Source: Methanobrevibacter sp. (GTDB lineage: Archaea; Methanobacteriota; Methanobacteria; Methanobacteriales; Methanobacteriaceae). Taken from it: a stretch of DNA of 64,000 nt. Under the pieces are notes generated by a model. That model had not been told where the DNA came from, searched no databases, and saw only the letters and a list, made by a program, of their open reading frames with translations. Shown here one piece after another: positions 26,599 to 35,869 of the stretch. How positions within the stretch are numbered: position 1 is the first letter of the stretch; every line of letters starts with the position of its first letter. The stretch lies in NCBI RefSeq assembly GCF_017447225.1, contig NZ_JAFSNZ010000032.1:47524-111523 (forward strand). The letters run 5' to 3'. The position numbers and the translations under genes are program-made.

Positions 26599-28134
26599 TC
26601 ACAAATACTTTTCTTTGATTATATTTATCAATTTTCGAGAATAATTATCTTGCTTGTCTAGACAGATATCATATCTAGAATCATCATTACTTGAAATTAA
26701 AACTTTTATTATGTTCAATCTTGATATTATTTTATCAACATCATATGCTTCATTATTAGATATTAGAATATCGCAATCTTCATCTATATCAAAATTGTTT
26801 AAATCAGGAATTAATTTAACATTAAAGTCCATATTATTCAAATCTCGAGTTAATTCCTGAATAAATTCATCATTTTTACTTATAATGGAAATATCTAATT
26901 TTTTATTAGTAATGAAATTATTATTAGTAAGTTTATCGTTTAAAATTTCTTTAAAAATGTAATCTCCCCATTTATTATAGAAATACATGATATTTTCAAA
27001 ATTAAGTCTATTTTTTTCCGCCTGGTCTTCAACACGGGTAGCGGATTCATGGTGGAATAACAACGCAAAAGGATTGAAAATAGATTTATAGCCATTTTGA
27101 TACAATTTAAATGCAAAATCAATATCTTCATATCCATAGAAATAATTTTCATCAAGACCGTCAAGATCCATATAAATGCCTTTTGGAATCAAAAGACATG
27201 CCGCAGTATTGGAGATAACTTCCTTTTGATGGTTCAATTCGCTTGAAAATATCATTGTGGAAAACATATGGTCATGATAAGGACCATAGATATAAGGAGT
27301 TCTCTCTTCTCTGAATTTTACGCCAGCATGCTGAATAGTATATGATTTTCCTTGGCTTTTCATGTCATCATAATATGGAAATATTAATTTGGCACCGACA
27401 GACCCCACATTATCATTGTTCAACATGCATCCGACCATCTCATTTAACCATCCAAAAGTCGGCTCGATGTCATTATTCAATAAAAGCAAGTATTCACCAT
27501 TTGCAATTTTAGCAGCGTCATTATTACCTTTAGAGAAACTGACATTTTCGGTGTTTTCAATTATAGTAATGGGCAAATCCAATGATTTTAAATAGTTAAC
27601 AGATTCGTCTGATGAAGCATTATCAACAACTATAATTTCATAATTGGAGTAATTAGTTTTTTTATCAAAATCCGTGAATAATCTTTCTAAATGATGCAGG
27701 CCGTTTCTGGTTAAAATTATGATGGATACTAAAGGTTCTGCTTCAAATTCATAATTTGATAAAAATGCCATATTAGTATCGATAATTTTTTGCCTTCTCA
27801 AAAGAAAAGGGCTTTTATCCATCGTAAACCCTGAAACATCATTGTCAATATAATGAATTAAAGGATTAAGATTGTTCTTTTCGATTTCAGGATATTCCTG
27901 CAAATACCTTACTAAATTGAAGGTTGGTGAAGGAAATTTATTTTCTTTAGCACCATAAAATAAATAATGAATCAAAGGATCCATTCCTGCTTTTTTAACG
28001 TGAGGATAAGCTTTTAAATAATAATTTTTATCAAATAAACCGGATTCCATTATCTTATCATAGCTTTCTTGATAAAGTTTAGCTTTTTTAACATTGAATT
28101 TTGATTTGATTAGAAAGTCTTTAAAAGTTACCAT
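26599..28134 (-). CDS. Glycosyltransferase family 2 with N-terminal HY-repeat module
   Basis: A 511-residue paralogue of the gene at 17987-19585. N-terminal repeat units: YYLKAYPHVKKAGMDPLIHYLFYG and YLQEYPEIEKNNLNPLIHYI. The GT-A domain has VSIIILTRNGLHHLERLF, IIVVDNASSDESVNYLKS, SFSKGNNDAAKIANGEYLLL, NNDIEPTFGWLNE and YGYEDIDFAFKLYQNGY. A C-terminal region of about 120 residues again resembles a small nucleotide-binding fold. The donor-site block is almost the same as in the paralogue while many third codon positions differ, pointing to an old duplication under strong selection. Sugar unknown. Confidence 0.86.
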   Translation of the reverse strand: MVTFKDFLIKSKFNVKKAKLYQESYDKIMESGLFDKNYYLKAYPHVKKAGMDPLIHYLFYGAKENKFPSPTFNLVRYLQEYPEIEKNNLNPLIHYIDNDVSGFTMDKSPFLLRRQKIIDTNMAFLSNYEFEAEPLVSIIILTRNGLHHLERLFTDFDKKTNYSNYEIIVVDNASSDESVNYLKSLDLPITIIENTENVSFSKGNNDAAKIANGEYLLLLNNDIEPTFGWLNEMVGCMLNNDNVGSVGAKLIFPYYDDMKSQGKSYTIQHAGVKFREERTPYIYGPYHDHMFSTMIFSSELNHQKEVISNTAACLLIPKGIYMDLDGLDENYFYGYEDIDFAFKLYQNGYKSIFNPFALLFHHESATRVEDQAEKNRLNFENIMYFYNKWGDYIFKEILNDKLTNNNFITNKKLDISIISKNDEFIQELTRDLNNMDFNVKLIPDLNNFDIDEDCDILISNNEAYDVDKIISRLNIIKVLISSNDDSRYDICLDKQDNYSRKLINIIKEKYL

Positions 28135-28141
28135 AATAACA

Positions 28142-29536
28142 CTACTTTAAAAAATTAAATCTGCCTTTTTTATTTTTTTGATTGAACTCATTTATAATAT
28201 TATTTTTATTATTTAATATATTAGCAATATCCGTTTTATTTAAAAATATTAAATCAAAGTCAATTATTAGTTCATCAGTGAATTTACAATCTAAAATATA
28301 ATTTGGATCCAAATTAGTAAATATCTGATATTCATCATCTGGATTATCCGAATTTGTATCAATGACATCGATATTATTAATTCTTGCCTTGATAAAATCC
28401 CCTTCCAATGGATCAAAACGTAAAGATTGAATATTATCAAAATTACTTAAATCAAATGTTAATTTATTTCTTTCTAATGGACAATAGTCAATTGAAACCT
28501 TATTGATTTCATTAAATCCATCACCTATATCAATATACAAACTTGCTGTTGATTTAACCTTATTCAATGAATTAAAATATTTAAATTTAGCTAAAAATGT
28601 ATCTGAATCGTATTTCAAAAGACTTAAAATATCTTCCTTATAGACTTTCTTATTTGGAACTAATTGAATAAAACGTTCAATATCTTCTTCGGATACTGTA
28701 TTAATTGAAGACTGAAGTTTATTTACAAAAGATATTTCATCTGCAATAGGCCAATCATAATAGTAAATCCAGAACAACACATCATTAATGAAATTAATAG
28801 CTAGTAAATTTACATTATAATCCTTTAAATCAAACAATCCTGAAATGACATCACATAAATCAAAGACATTTTTCTTTGAAACTCTTTCGGTAATTGATTC
28901 AGGGTTTTTTCTGTAAAAATAGCTAGAATTTTTGCTTAAATATATTCTTTTTGCATTTAATAAAACATTTGAAATTGTAACATTATCTTCATAAAGCCCT
29001 TTTGAAAATTCTATTAATGGGAATAGACTTTTATGATAAATTTTATTACAGGCTGATGTTGAGAAAAATAATTTCGGGTAATCATTTATGTCATCAACAA
29101 TGATATTTTCAGCGAAATTTTGATTATGAACACTTTCGTCTACGATACATTCATTTCCAGTATACGTTTGCATATTATAAATTAACAAATCGGCACCGGA
29201 ATCTTCAATTTTAGACAATGAATCCTTAAATGTATCTGATGATATAAAATCATCACTGTCAACAAAAGTAACATAATCGGAAGTTACATGCTTTAGACCT
29301 GTGTTTCTGCTTCCGCCCAATCCCTTATTTTCTTCATGATTGATTATTTTAAAAGACGGATAATCAGAAGCATATTCCTTAACAATTTCCATACTATTAT
29401 CAGGCGTTTTGTCATTTACAATGATAACTTCTATATTTTCAATTCCTAATGTCTGATTTACAATGGAATCCAGACATTCGCCAATATAAGATTCAACATT
29501 GTAAACAGGAATAACAACACTTAACTTATAGCTCAT
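28142..29536 (-). CDS. Glycosyltransferase family 2 with C-terminal beta-rich extension
   Basis: A 464-residue protein. The first 330 residues are a standard GT-A enzyme: LSVVIPVYNVESYIGECLDS, VIIVNDKTPDNS (Asn-Asp rather than Asp-Asp at the nucleotide site), GLGGSRNTGLKHVTSDYV, FVDSDDFIS. The final 130 residues (from about KVKSTASLYIDIGDGFNE) look beta-rich and have no membrane segment; similar extensions occur in bacterial capsule transferases, possibly for carbohydrate binding. The ATG overlaps the stop of the preceding gene in an ATGA arrangement. Specificity unknown. Confidence 0.85.
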   Translation of the reverse strand: MSYKLSVVIPVYNVESYIGECLDSIVNQTLGIENIEVIIVNDKTPDNSMEIVKEYASDYPSFKIINHEENKGLGGSRNTGLKHVTSDYVTFVDSDDFISSDTFKDSLSKIEDSGADLLIYNMQTYTGNECIVDESVHNQNFAENIIVDDINDYPKLFFSTSACNKIYHKSLFPLIEFSKGLYEDNVTISNVLLNAKRIYLSKNSSYFYRKNPESITERVSKKNVFDLCDVISGLFDLKDYNVNLLAINFINDVLFWIYYYDWPIADEISFVNKLQSSINTVSEEDIERFIQLVPNKKVYKEDILSLLKYDSDTFLAKFKYFNSLNKVKSTASLYIDIGDGFNEINKVSIDYCPLERNKLTFDLSNFDNIQSLRFDPLEGDFIKARINNIDVIDTNSDNPDDEYQIFTNLDPNYILDCKFTDELIIDFDLIFLNKTDIANILNNKNNIINEFNQKNKKGRFNFLK

Positions 29537-30642
29537 AATTTCACAATATCTCTAAATCTGGATTTTTTAACAGTTTTCTCTTCCAATTGAGTTTTTAAAT
29601 TATTATTTTCAACTTGTAATGTTTCAGATAAAGTCTTATAATGTTTTAATAAAATCTCATACTGGAATTTTTCATAATTTAAATTGAAAATTTCACTATT
29701 TCTTGAAATGCAGATTGAATTATAAAATGACTGGTCTTCATAATGCCATCCGTCAAAACCCTCTACATCACCCAAATTGAACTCACCATATTTTTCTTTA
29801 ATTAAATCAATAAATCTATCTTTAAACTCTTCATTTAATCGTAAATAAACAAATTTTAAATTAACAATGATAAACATTAGAAAATCCTGCTTTACGGACT
29901 CATATATTCCTTTTTCAAACAGATTATTTTGAACATGCATTAAAACTTTAAAAATGTCAAAGGATTTTTCATCTCCCTTTGTAGAAATTGAATCATCCCG
30001 AATTCTATAATTGTATAACACTTTTCTGATAACTGAAGTCTTTTTAGCATTTAAAAAAACCGTATAAAAGAAATATAAATCCTCATAAATTAAACCTTCA
30101 GGAAAAGAGCATCCATCAAGAAAAGATTTCTTATATAATTTATTGAATGGTGCATGAGATATTTTAAATAAAATATCCAAAACATCATTATAATTAAAAT
30201 TTGAAGTTGTAAAAGAATCTGGAATAATTTCTAGGTTTGTATAAGGACTTTCACTGAATTCTTTCGTATCTTCATTAAAATATTTAAATTTAAACATTGT
30301 AATATCAGAATTGAATCCTTTAACATGATCATATAATTCTTCTAATGCATTTTCTTCAAGCCAATCATCAGAATCAACGAATAAAACATAATCTCCTTGG
30401 ACATATTTAATTCCAGTGTTTCTGGCTCCACTTAATCCTTTATTATCTTGAGTTATGATTTTGAATCTTGAATCATTTATCGCATAACCTTCAAGAATGC
30501 TTAAAGATAAATCAGTGGACCCGTCATTTACACAAATAACCTCAAAATCTTTAAATGTCTGATTGACTAAACTGTCCAAACATTTTCTAAGATAATCGGC
30601 AACATTATAGACCGGTAAAACTACTGAAATCTTTACATCCAT
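29533..30642 (-). CDS. Glycosyltransferase family 2
   Basis: A 369-residue GT-A enzyme: ISVVLPVYNVADYLRKCLDS, VICVNDGSTDLS, GLSGARNTGIKYVQGDYV, FVDSDDWLEE, and the acceptor-side YEDLYFFYTVFLNAKK. A short coiled coil (TLQVENNNLKTQLEEK) and a basic end (KKSRFRDIVKL) close the protein. The start is ATG 30642, preceded by GGTGA at good spacing; an upstream ATG four codons earlier directly abuts the rfbB stop. First glycosyltransferase after the rfbACB genes, so it is a candidate for transfer of rhamnose or a related sugar, by position only. Confidence 0.87.
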   Translation of the reverse strand: MDVKISVVLPVYNVADYLRKCLDSLVNQTFKDFEVICVNDGSTDLSLSILEGYAINDSRFKIITQDNKGLSGARNTGIKYVQGDYVLFVDSDDWLEENALEELYDHVKGFNSDITMFKFKYFNEDTKEFSESPYTNLEIIPDSFTTSNFNYNDVLDILFKISHAPFNKLYKKSFLDGCSFPEGLIYEDLYFFYTVFLNAKKTSVIRKVLYNYRIRDDSISTKGDEKSFDIFKVLMHVQNNLFEKGIYESVKQDFLMFIIVNLKFVYLRLNEEFKDRFIDLIKEKYGEFNLGDVEGFDGWHYEDQSFYNSICISRNSEIFNLNYEKFQYEILLKHYKTLSETLQVENNNLKTQLEEKTVKKSRFRDIVKL

Positions 30643-30654
30643 ATTTTTCACCAT

Positions 30655-31662
30655 TTACTTGTTTCCATACATCTTTTCGTAGTATTGTTGGTATTGGCCG
30701 CTTTTTACCTGATCCATCCAGTCTTGGTTGTCCAAATACCATTGTATGGTTTCTTTGATTCCGGTTTCGAATGTGTATTTTGGTTCCCATCCGAGTTCGT
30801 TGCGGATTTTATCGGCGTCGATTGCATATCTTCTGTCGTGTCCTAGACGGTCAGCGACAAACTCAATTAATGAGTCGTCCTTACCTAAAGCTTCAAGTAT
30901 TAATTTAACAATCTGAATGTTTTGTCTTTCGTTGTGTCCGCCTATGTTGTAGACTTCTCCGAGTTTTCCTTCGTGCAATACAAGATCTATTGCTTGACAG
31001 TGGTCGTATACATGTAGCCAGTCACGAATGTTTTTCCCGTCACCGTAAATAGGTAGTTTCTTGTCTTCCAATGCGTTGGATATCATTAACGGTATTAGCT
31101 TTTCCGGGAATTGGTAAGGACCATAATTGTTGGAACATCTTGTAATGTTGATTGGTAGGTCGAATGTTTCGTAGTATGCTCTTGTTATTAGGTCTCCACC
31201 TGCTTTTGATGCTGAGTATGGGCTGTTAGGCTGTAAAGGAGTGGTTTCTGTGAAATATCCTGTTTCGCCTAATGTTCCGTATACTTCATCTGTTGAAATC
31301 TGAATGTATTTTTCAACTCCAAACTCTTTGGCAGCATTTAAGAGAACCTGTGTTCCTAAAACATTGGATTTGATAAAGATTTCAGGATCTGTAATGCTTC
31401 TGTCAACATGACTTTCTGCAGCGAAATTAATGACATAATCCACTTTAGACACCAAATCATCCACCAGTTCCTTATCTCGGATATCACCTTTAACAAAGGT
31501 ATAATTATCCATATCCTCAATATCTTTTAAGTTCTCAAGGTTTCCACAGTAAGTCAATGCATCCAAATTAATAATTTCATAATCAGAATATTTGTCGAGC
31601 ATGTATTTTACGAAATTGCTTCCTATAAAACCTGCTCCACCAGTAATTAAAATTTTAGACAT
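30655..31662 (-). CDS. rfbB: dTDP-glucose 4,6-dehydratase
   Basis: Second step of dTDP-L-rhamnose synthesis: NAD-dependent dehydration of dTDP-glucose to the 4-keto-6-deoxy sugar. The 335-residue protein is a short-chain dehydrogenase-fold enzyme. It has the nucleotide-binding GGAGFIGSNFV at 7-17, FAAESHVDRS, the active-site STDEVYGTL with the catalytic Asp-Glu pair, and YSASKAGGD with the Tyr-x-x-x-Lys. RCSNNYGPYQFPEKLIPL and the C-terminal LGWEPKYTFETGIKETIQWY are typical. It follows rfbC by 12 nt. Assignment is firm. Confidence 0.96.
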   Translation of the reverse strand: MSKILITGGAGFIGSNFVKYMLDKYSDYEIINLDALTYCGNLENLKDIEDMDNYTFVKGDIRDKELVDDLVSKVDYVINFAAESHVDRSITDPEIFIKSNVLGTQVLLNAAKEFGVEKYIQISTDEVYGTLGETGYFTETTPLQPNSPYSASKAGGDLITRAYYETFDLPINITRCSNNYGPYQFPEKLIPLMISNALEDKKLPIYGDGKNIRDWLHVYDHCQAIDLVLHEGKLGEVYNIGGHNERQNIQIVKLILEALGKDDSLIEFVADRLGHDRRYAIDADKIRNELGWEPKYTFETGIKETIQWYLDNQDWMDQVKSGQYQQYYEKMYGNK

Positions 31663-31674
31663 TATAAAACACCT

Positions 31675-32232
31675 TTAATATTTGATTTGTGATTCAGCCA
31701 ATGTAGGCCATTGCTTATCCTTATCTGAGAAAATTAATTCATCAATATCATCTATTGGCCATTCGATACCAATATCGGGGTCATTCCAAATAATACCACC
31801 TTCATCTTCACCATGATAAAACTCAGTACATTTATAAACAAATTCAGCAGTATCGGATAAGACAACAAAACCGTGAGCAAAGCATGGCGGGATGTATAAT
31901 TGTTTTTTATTCTCTTCAGACAAAATAGCTCCAAACCATTTACCGTAAGTAGGAGAATCAGCTCTTAAGTCAACACCAACATCAAAAACTTCCCCTTTGA
32001 TAACACGGACAAGCTTACCCTGAGGATACTTTAACTGCAAATGAAGGCCTCTCAATACCCCTTTTGTTGATGAGGACTGGTTGTCCTGAACAAAAGTCAA
32101 ATCGTAACCTGCTTCCTTAAAATCATTTTCCTGATAAGTTTCCATGAAATAACCACGATTATCACCGAAAATAGCAGGTTCCACTAAAAACATACCCTCA
32201 ATATCACATTCAGTAAATTTAAATTGACCCAT
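31675..32232 (-). CDS. rfbC: dTDP-4-dehydrorhamnose 3,5-epimerase
   Basis: Third step of dTDP-L-rhamnose synthesis, epimerising C3 and C5 of the keto sugar. The 185-residue cupin has DNRGYFMETYQ, FVQDNQSSSTKGVLRGLHLQ with the catalytic His, GKLVRVIKGEVFDVGVDLR with the catalytic Asp, PPCFAHGFVVLSD, and FVYKCTEFYHGEDEGGI with the active-site Tyr. An excellent ribosome binding site (AGGAGGAT) precedes the ATG. It sits between rfbA and rfbB with very short gaps. Assignment is firm. Confidence 0.96.
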   Translation of the reverse strand: MGQFKFTECDIEGMFLVEPAIFGDNRGYFMETYQENDFKEAGYDLTFVQDNQSSSTKGVLRGLHLQLKYPQGKLVRVIKGEVFDVGVDLRADSPTYGKWFGAILSEENKKQLYIPPCFAHGFVVLSDTAEFVYKCTEFYHGEDEGGIIWNDPDIGIEWPIDDIDELIFSDKDKQWPTLAESQIKY

Positions 32233-32237
32233 AAATA

Positions 32238-33107
32238 TTAATCCTCCTTAATTAAATTAAATAAGTATTGACCGTAATCTGTCTTTTTAAGTTCTTCAGC
32301 GGTTTTTAAAAGCTGTTCGTCATTAATGTATCCTTTGTTGTATGCGATTTCCTCGAGACATGCTATGTATAGGCTTTGTCTTTTTTGAACGGTTTCTATG
32401 AAGTTTGCTGCTTCCAAAAGACCTGTGTGTGTTCCTGTGTCTAGCCATGCCATTCCACGACCTAACAGCTCTACTTTGAGTTTTCCTCTGTTCAGGTATT
32501 CTTCGTTGACTGATGTAATTTCAACTTCTCCCCTTTCTGAAGGTTCGACATTTTTCGCTATTTCTATTACATCATTGTCGTAGAAGTATAGGCCAGGTAC
32601 GATATAGTTGGATTTTGGCTTTTCAGGTTTTTCTTCAACGGATAAAACATTCCATTCATCGTCAAACTCTACGACACCGAAAGCTTCAGGATTTTTTGTA
32701 TAATAACCGAAGATAACTGCGCCTTCTTCAAGTTTGGTTGCTCTTTCTAAAATCTCAGTGAATCTGTGTCCGTGGAAAATGTTGTCTCCTAAAATCAGTG
32801 CAACGTTATCGTCACCAATGAAGTCTTCACCAACGATAAAAGCTTCAGCAAGACCGTTAGGATGCTCCTGAACAGCATACTCAAATCTAATTCCTAAAGA
32901 GGAACCGTCACCTAACAAATCTTTATACATAGGCAAATCCCTAGGAGTGGAAATAATCAAAATCTCCTTAATCCCCGCCAACATCAAGACAGAAATCGGA
33001 TAATAAATCATCGGCTTATCATATAACGGCAATAACTGTTTAGAAACCGCCTTAGTAATAGGATACAAACGAGTTCCAGAACCACCAGCAAGTACAATAC
33101 CTTTCAT
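32238..33107 (-). CDS. rfbA: Glucose-1-phosphate thymidylyltransferase
   Basis: First committed step to dTDP-rhamnose: glucose-1-phosphate plus dTTP to dTDP-glucose. The 289-residue nucleotidyltransferase has the signature [16 protein letters not shown] (3-18), with Lys in [18 protein letters not shown]. It also has [11 protein letters not shown] with the metal-binding Asp, [31 protein letters not shown], and [14 protein letters not shown]. The start is ATG 33107, after GTGAT; three codons further up is a GTG that I reject. It begins the rfbACB run behind its own promoter. Assignment is firm. Confidence 0.96.
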   Translation of the reverse strand: MKGIVLAGGSGTRLYPITKAVSKQLLPLYDKPMIYYPISVLMLAGIKEILIISTPRDLPMYKDLLGDGSSLGIRFEYAVQEHPNGLAEAFIVGEDFIGDDNVALILGDNIFHGHRFTEILERATKLEEGAVIFGYYTKNPEAFGVVEFDDEWNVLSVEEKPEKPKSNYIVPGLYFYDNDVIEIAKNVEPSERGEVEITSVNEEYLNRGKLKVELLGRGMAWLDTGTHTGLLEAANFIETVQKRQSLYIACLEEIAYNKGYINDEQLLKTAEELKKTDYGQYLFNLIKED

Positions 33108-33138
33108 AAAAATCACTTATAACTTAAATATGAATAAT

Positions 33139-33147
33139 ATTTTATAA
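33139..33147 (-). promoter_or_regulatory. Probable TATA box of the rfbACB run
   Basis: TTATAAAAT-type sequence on the minus strand, about 32-40 nt upstream of the rfbA ATG. It follows a U-rich tract that ends the ABC-transporter transcript. Confidence 0.35.
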
Positions 33148-33177
33148 CTAATAATTAATTAAAATAACTATTAGAGC

Positions 33178-33205
33178 TAAAAAAAATATGAAAAAAATAA
33201 TAAGA
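33178..33205 (-). terminator. U-rich terminator after the ABC transporter genes
   Basis: After the stop at 33212 the minus strand carries two T runs (33191-33197 and about 33181-33186) with no hairpin. U-tract termination is common in archaea. Suggests that rfbACB is a separate transcript. Confidence 0.4.
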
Positions 33206-33211
33206 AGTGAA

Positions 33212-34981
33212 TTAATTTAGTTCCAAACCACTTAATTCTTCTTCTGATGCTTTTTTAGCTGCTTCAATGTAAGCATCACAGACGTAATCCACATCTCCGT
33301 CCATTACCACTTTACCTTGATCCAGCCAAATGGCACGAGTACATAATTCACGAATATTATCTGTTGCATGAGATACAAGCAATACTGTAACACCTGAACC
33401 CATCATTGACTTTAGCTTATCTCCACTTTTTTTCTGGAATTTTACATCCCCTACAGATAAAACTTCATCCAGTATCAATACATCAGGTTCCACAAGCGTT
33501 GCAACTGAAAATCCGAGTTTTGCAACCATACCGGAAGAATAATTCTTAATAGGAATATCAATAAAGTCTCCTAACTCTGAAAATTCTAGAATTTCATCAA
33601 ATTTGCTTTCTAAAAACTCTCTTGAATATCCTAATATAGCTCCGTTTAAAAATACATTTTCACGTCCGCTATAATTATGGTCAAAACCAGCACCGAGCTC
33701 AAGTAATGGAGCTACAGTACCATAAGTATGAATTTCACCTTTAGTTGGTTTTAAAACACCAGACAATATTTTTAAGATAGTACTTTTTCCGGCACCGTTA
33801 AATCCGATAATTCCAACCCTTTCGCCCTTATTAACTGAAAATGAAACATCATCTAATGCTTTGAATTTATTTTTAGGTTTCAATTCCCTTTTAATCCATT
33901 TAATACAATATTCTTTAAGATTATCTACTTTTTCCTGAGCCTTTTTAAATTCCATTGACACATTATTTACCTCAATAACTGTGTCTTGGTTCATTAATTG
34001 ATATTCTTCATTATCTCCAAGTTCTGAACCCCATACATTAGTGGTTTCATCGAACAAATTCGGAGGGCTTTCAAAATCTTTATCATGAACTTCTACATAA
34101 AAATTCTGGGTTACACCGAAGTTTTCATTATAACCGGACAATGCCTTGATTCCTTCTTCCTTACATTTTAAAACAAGCCTGATAGCAGCGGAACCTTTTC
34201 CACGTACTGATGGATACCAAGTTAATGAATCTTCATCGAACTCATCTTCATATAACTCCTCATCGACATCGTCATCTGTAAGCTTATTGATTTTAGAAGC
34301 CTTAAAGTAATACCTTACGATTTCAAATCCTTCAGGAATATTTAATTTTACTTCCTGACGATTCGTTGAAACACCATTTACATTTCTAAAGTAGAGCGAA
34401 TATCTGAATTCATCTCCAACGGCCAATTGAATTGGCTTTTTTTCTGTTGGGAAATAGGTATTCGTCTCTCCAGAGGTCAGTAAATATCTTTTAATTTCAA
34501 AGACCAATCTGACACGGACAAAATCAAAGAATAAAACTCCTGCATCATTATTCAGGTTTTCCGGAAATTCAAAATCAATTTTAAAATTATCTCCTTTAAC
34601 ATCTTCGCCCAAAACATCTTCTAAAGGTATGACAACACTACGGTCAGCCGGATAAATGTCGGCATTGATGAAAGAGTACATTTCAAACTCCTTATCCTCA
34701 ATGAACAGTTTGATTAGAGGAGGTTCGATTTCAATAGGTTTTTGAGATGATTCCTTATGAAAATCATGCTCAATTACTACTTCAGAAACCCTTGCGTCAT
34801 CCGGAATATTGAAATTAAAATCACTGATTGTTACTACAGACGGCCTTTGGCCAGGAGATACTCGAGTAGATGCAACATCATCCCAATCATCAAGCATAAT
34901 GTTATCTAAATTTTCCCATGCGGATTTTTCACTGTCTTCCTTTTGAGAAACTTTTTTTGGATATCTTAATTGGATTGTCAT
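33212..34981 (-). CDS. Polysaccharide ABC exporter, ATPase subunit with large N-terminal extension (Wzt/TagH type)
   Basis: Energises export of a lipid-linked polysaccharide with the permease encoded upstream. The nucleotide-binding domain occupies residues about 335-575: Walker A GFNGAGKST at 393-401, ABC signature YSSGM at 481-485, Walker B VLILDE at 501-506, H-loop His538, plus GAGFDHNYSGRENVFLNG, which is typical of O-antigen and teichoic acid exporters. The first 330 residues are a beta-rich, acidic extension with no family I recognise. In bacterial Wzt the extra carbohydrate-binding domain is at the C-terminus, so this order is reversed. GGAGAT precedes the ATG. Confidence 0.92.
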   Translation of the reverse strand: MTIQLRYPKKVSQKEDSEKSAWENLDNIMLDDWDDVASTRVSPGQRPSVVTISDFNFNIPDDARVSEVVIEHDFHKESSQKPIEIEPPLIKLFIEDKEFEMYSFINADIYPADRSVVIPLEDVLGEDVKGDNFKIDFEFPENLNNDAGVLFFDFVRVRLVFEIKRYLLTSGETNTYFPTEKKPIQLAVGDEFRYSLYFRNVNGVSTNRQEVKLNIPEGFEIVRYYFKASKINKLTDDDVDEELYEDEFDEDSLTWYPSVRGKGSAAIRLVLKCKEEGIKALSGYNENFGVTQNFYVEVHDKDFESPPNLFDETTNVWGSELGDNEEYQLMNQDTVIEVNNVSMEFKKAQEKVDNLKEYCIKWIKRELKPKNKFKALDDVSFSVNKGERVGIIGFNGAGKSTILKILSGVLKPTKGEIHTYGTVAPLLELGAGFDHNYSGRENVFLNGAILGYSREFLESKFDEILEFSELGDFIDIPIKNYSSGMVAKLGFSVATLVEPDVLILDEVLSVGDVKFQKKSGDKLKSMMGSGVTVLLVSHATDNIRELCTRAIWLDQGKVVMDGDVDYVCDAYIEAAKKASEEELSGLELN

Positions 34982-34992
34982 CTTCTTATCTC

Positions 34993-35778
34993 CTAAATGT
35001 TTAGTATGAATTCATCTTGATATTTGTAGAATACGTAAATTCCAATAGCAAGTGCAATAATTGATGTAATAATTAAATAAATGAAAAATTTCATTTCTGG
35101 AAAAGTGCCTGCTAAAACAATATCCCTAAAACATTTTACAGCTGCATACAAAGGATTTATTTTAAATAAAAACATGTATTGTTCTGGTATCATTTCAATT
35201 GGATAAAATAACGGAGTCATAAATGATAATAACATGGTTAATACACCATATAGGTATTTAATGTCTGTAAAGAATGTTGTGGCTGTTGCAAGTATCAAAC
35301 CAACACCCATTGTTAATACAAGCAAGAAAAACAATGGAATTGGAGAGTACAGCAGAGACATGTAAAATGGTGCTCCAGTTACAAACATTACGGCAACGAG
35401 CACAATAAGAGATATCAGGAAGTTAATAAACTCCGAACAGACAATTCCTACAGCAAACATGTATTTAGGAACATAAATCTTTTTTATAATTTCAGAGTTT
35501 CCTTTAATGGAATCCATTGCTCCGGTGGTAGCATTAGCAAATAAATCAAAAACTAATTTACCGCTCAACAAATAAACAGGGAAATTAGGAATGGATCCGC
35601 CGAAAAATTGTGAAAACACCATTGTCAATACAATCATGGATAATAAAGGATTTAAAAAACTCCAAAACAATCCTAAAGTAGAATCCTTATATTTTCCACT
35701 TATATCCCTTTTAATTAACTCCGTAAGCAAAAAACTATACTTACTAAAGTTTTTCAAGTGCTCATTATTCTCAAACAT
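34993..35778 (-). CDS. Polysaccharide ABC exporter, permease subunit (Wzm/TagG type)
   Basis: A 261-residue ABC-2 family membrane protein with about six transmembrane helices, the partner of the ATPase 11 nt downstream. Seen are the N-terminal interface region LTELIKRDISGKYKDSTLGLFWSFLNPL, characteristic of polysaccharide and teichoic acid permeases, then IIKKIYVPKYMF before TM3 and INPLYAAVKCFRDIVLAG before the last helices. It probably moves the finished lipid-linked glycan across the cytoplasmic membrane. The ribosome binding site is weak. The stretch 35779-35869 is AT-rich and may hold its promoter. Confidence 0.93.
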   Translation of the reverse strand: MFENNEHLKNFSKYSFLLTELIKRDISGKYKDSTLGLFWSFLNPLLSMIVLTMVFSQFFGGSIPNFPVYLLSGKLVFDLFANATTGAMDSIKGNSEIIKKIYVPKYMFAVGIVCSEFINFLISLIVLVAVMFVTGAPFYMSLLYSPIPLFFLLVLTMGVGLILATATTFFTDIKYLYGVLTMLLSFMTPLFYPIEMIPEQYMFLFKINPLYAAVKCFRDIVLAGTFPEMKFFIYLIITSIIALAIGIYVFYKYQDEFILNI

Positions 35779-35845
35779 TAAAAATCTAACTCATTTATTT
35801 GTAATTTAAATCAAAAAAATAATACAATTAATATATTTTTTTGAA

Positions 35846-35869
35846 AAGTATAATATAAAAAACTTACTT
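35846..35869 (-). terminator. U-rich terminator after the barstar-like gene
   Basis: Minus-strand sequence right after the barstar stop contains AAGTAAGTTTTTTATATT with a six-T run (35857-35862). The barstar end itself is TTTTTTTAA. Suggests that the rfbD-ribonuclease-inhibitor unit ends here. Confidence 0.35.

Noticed and set aside
17987..28134. Recent gene conversion between the two long GT2 paralogues
   Set aside because: The shared protein block differs at many synonymous positions, so the DNA is not recently copied.
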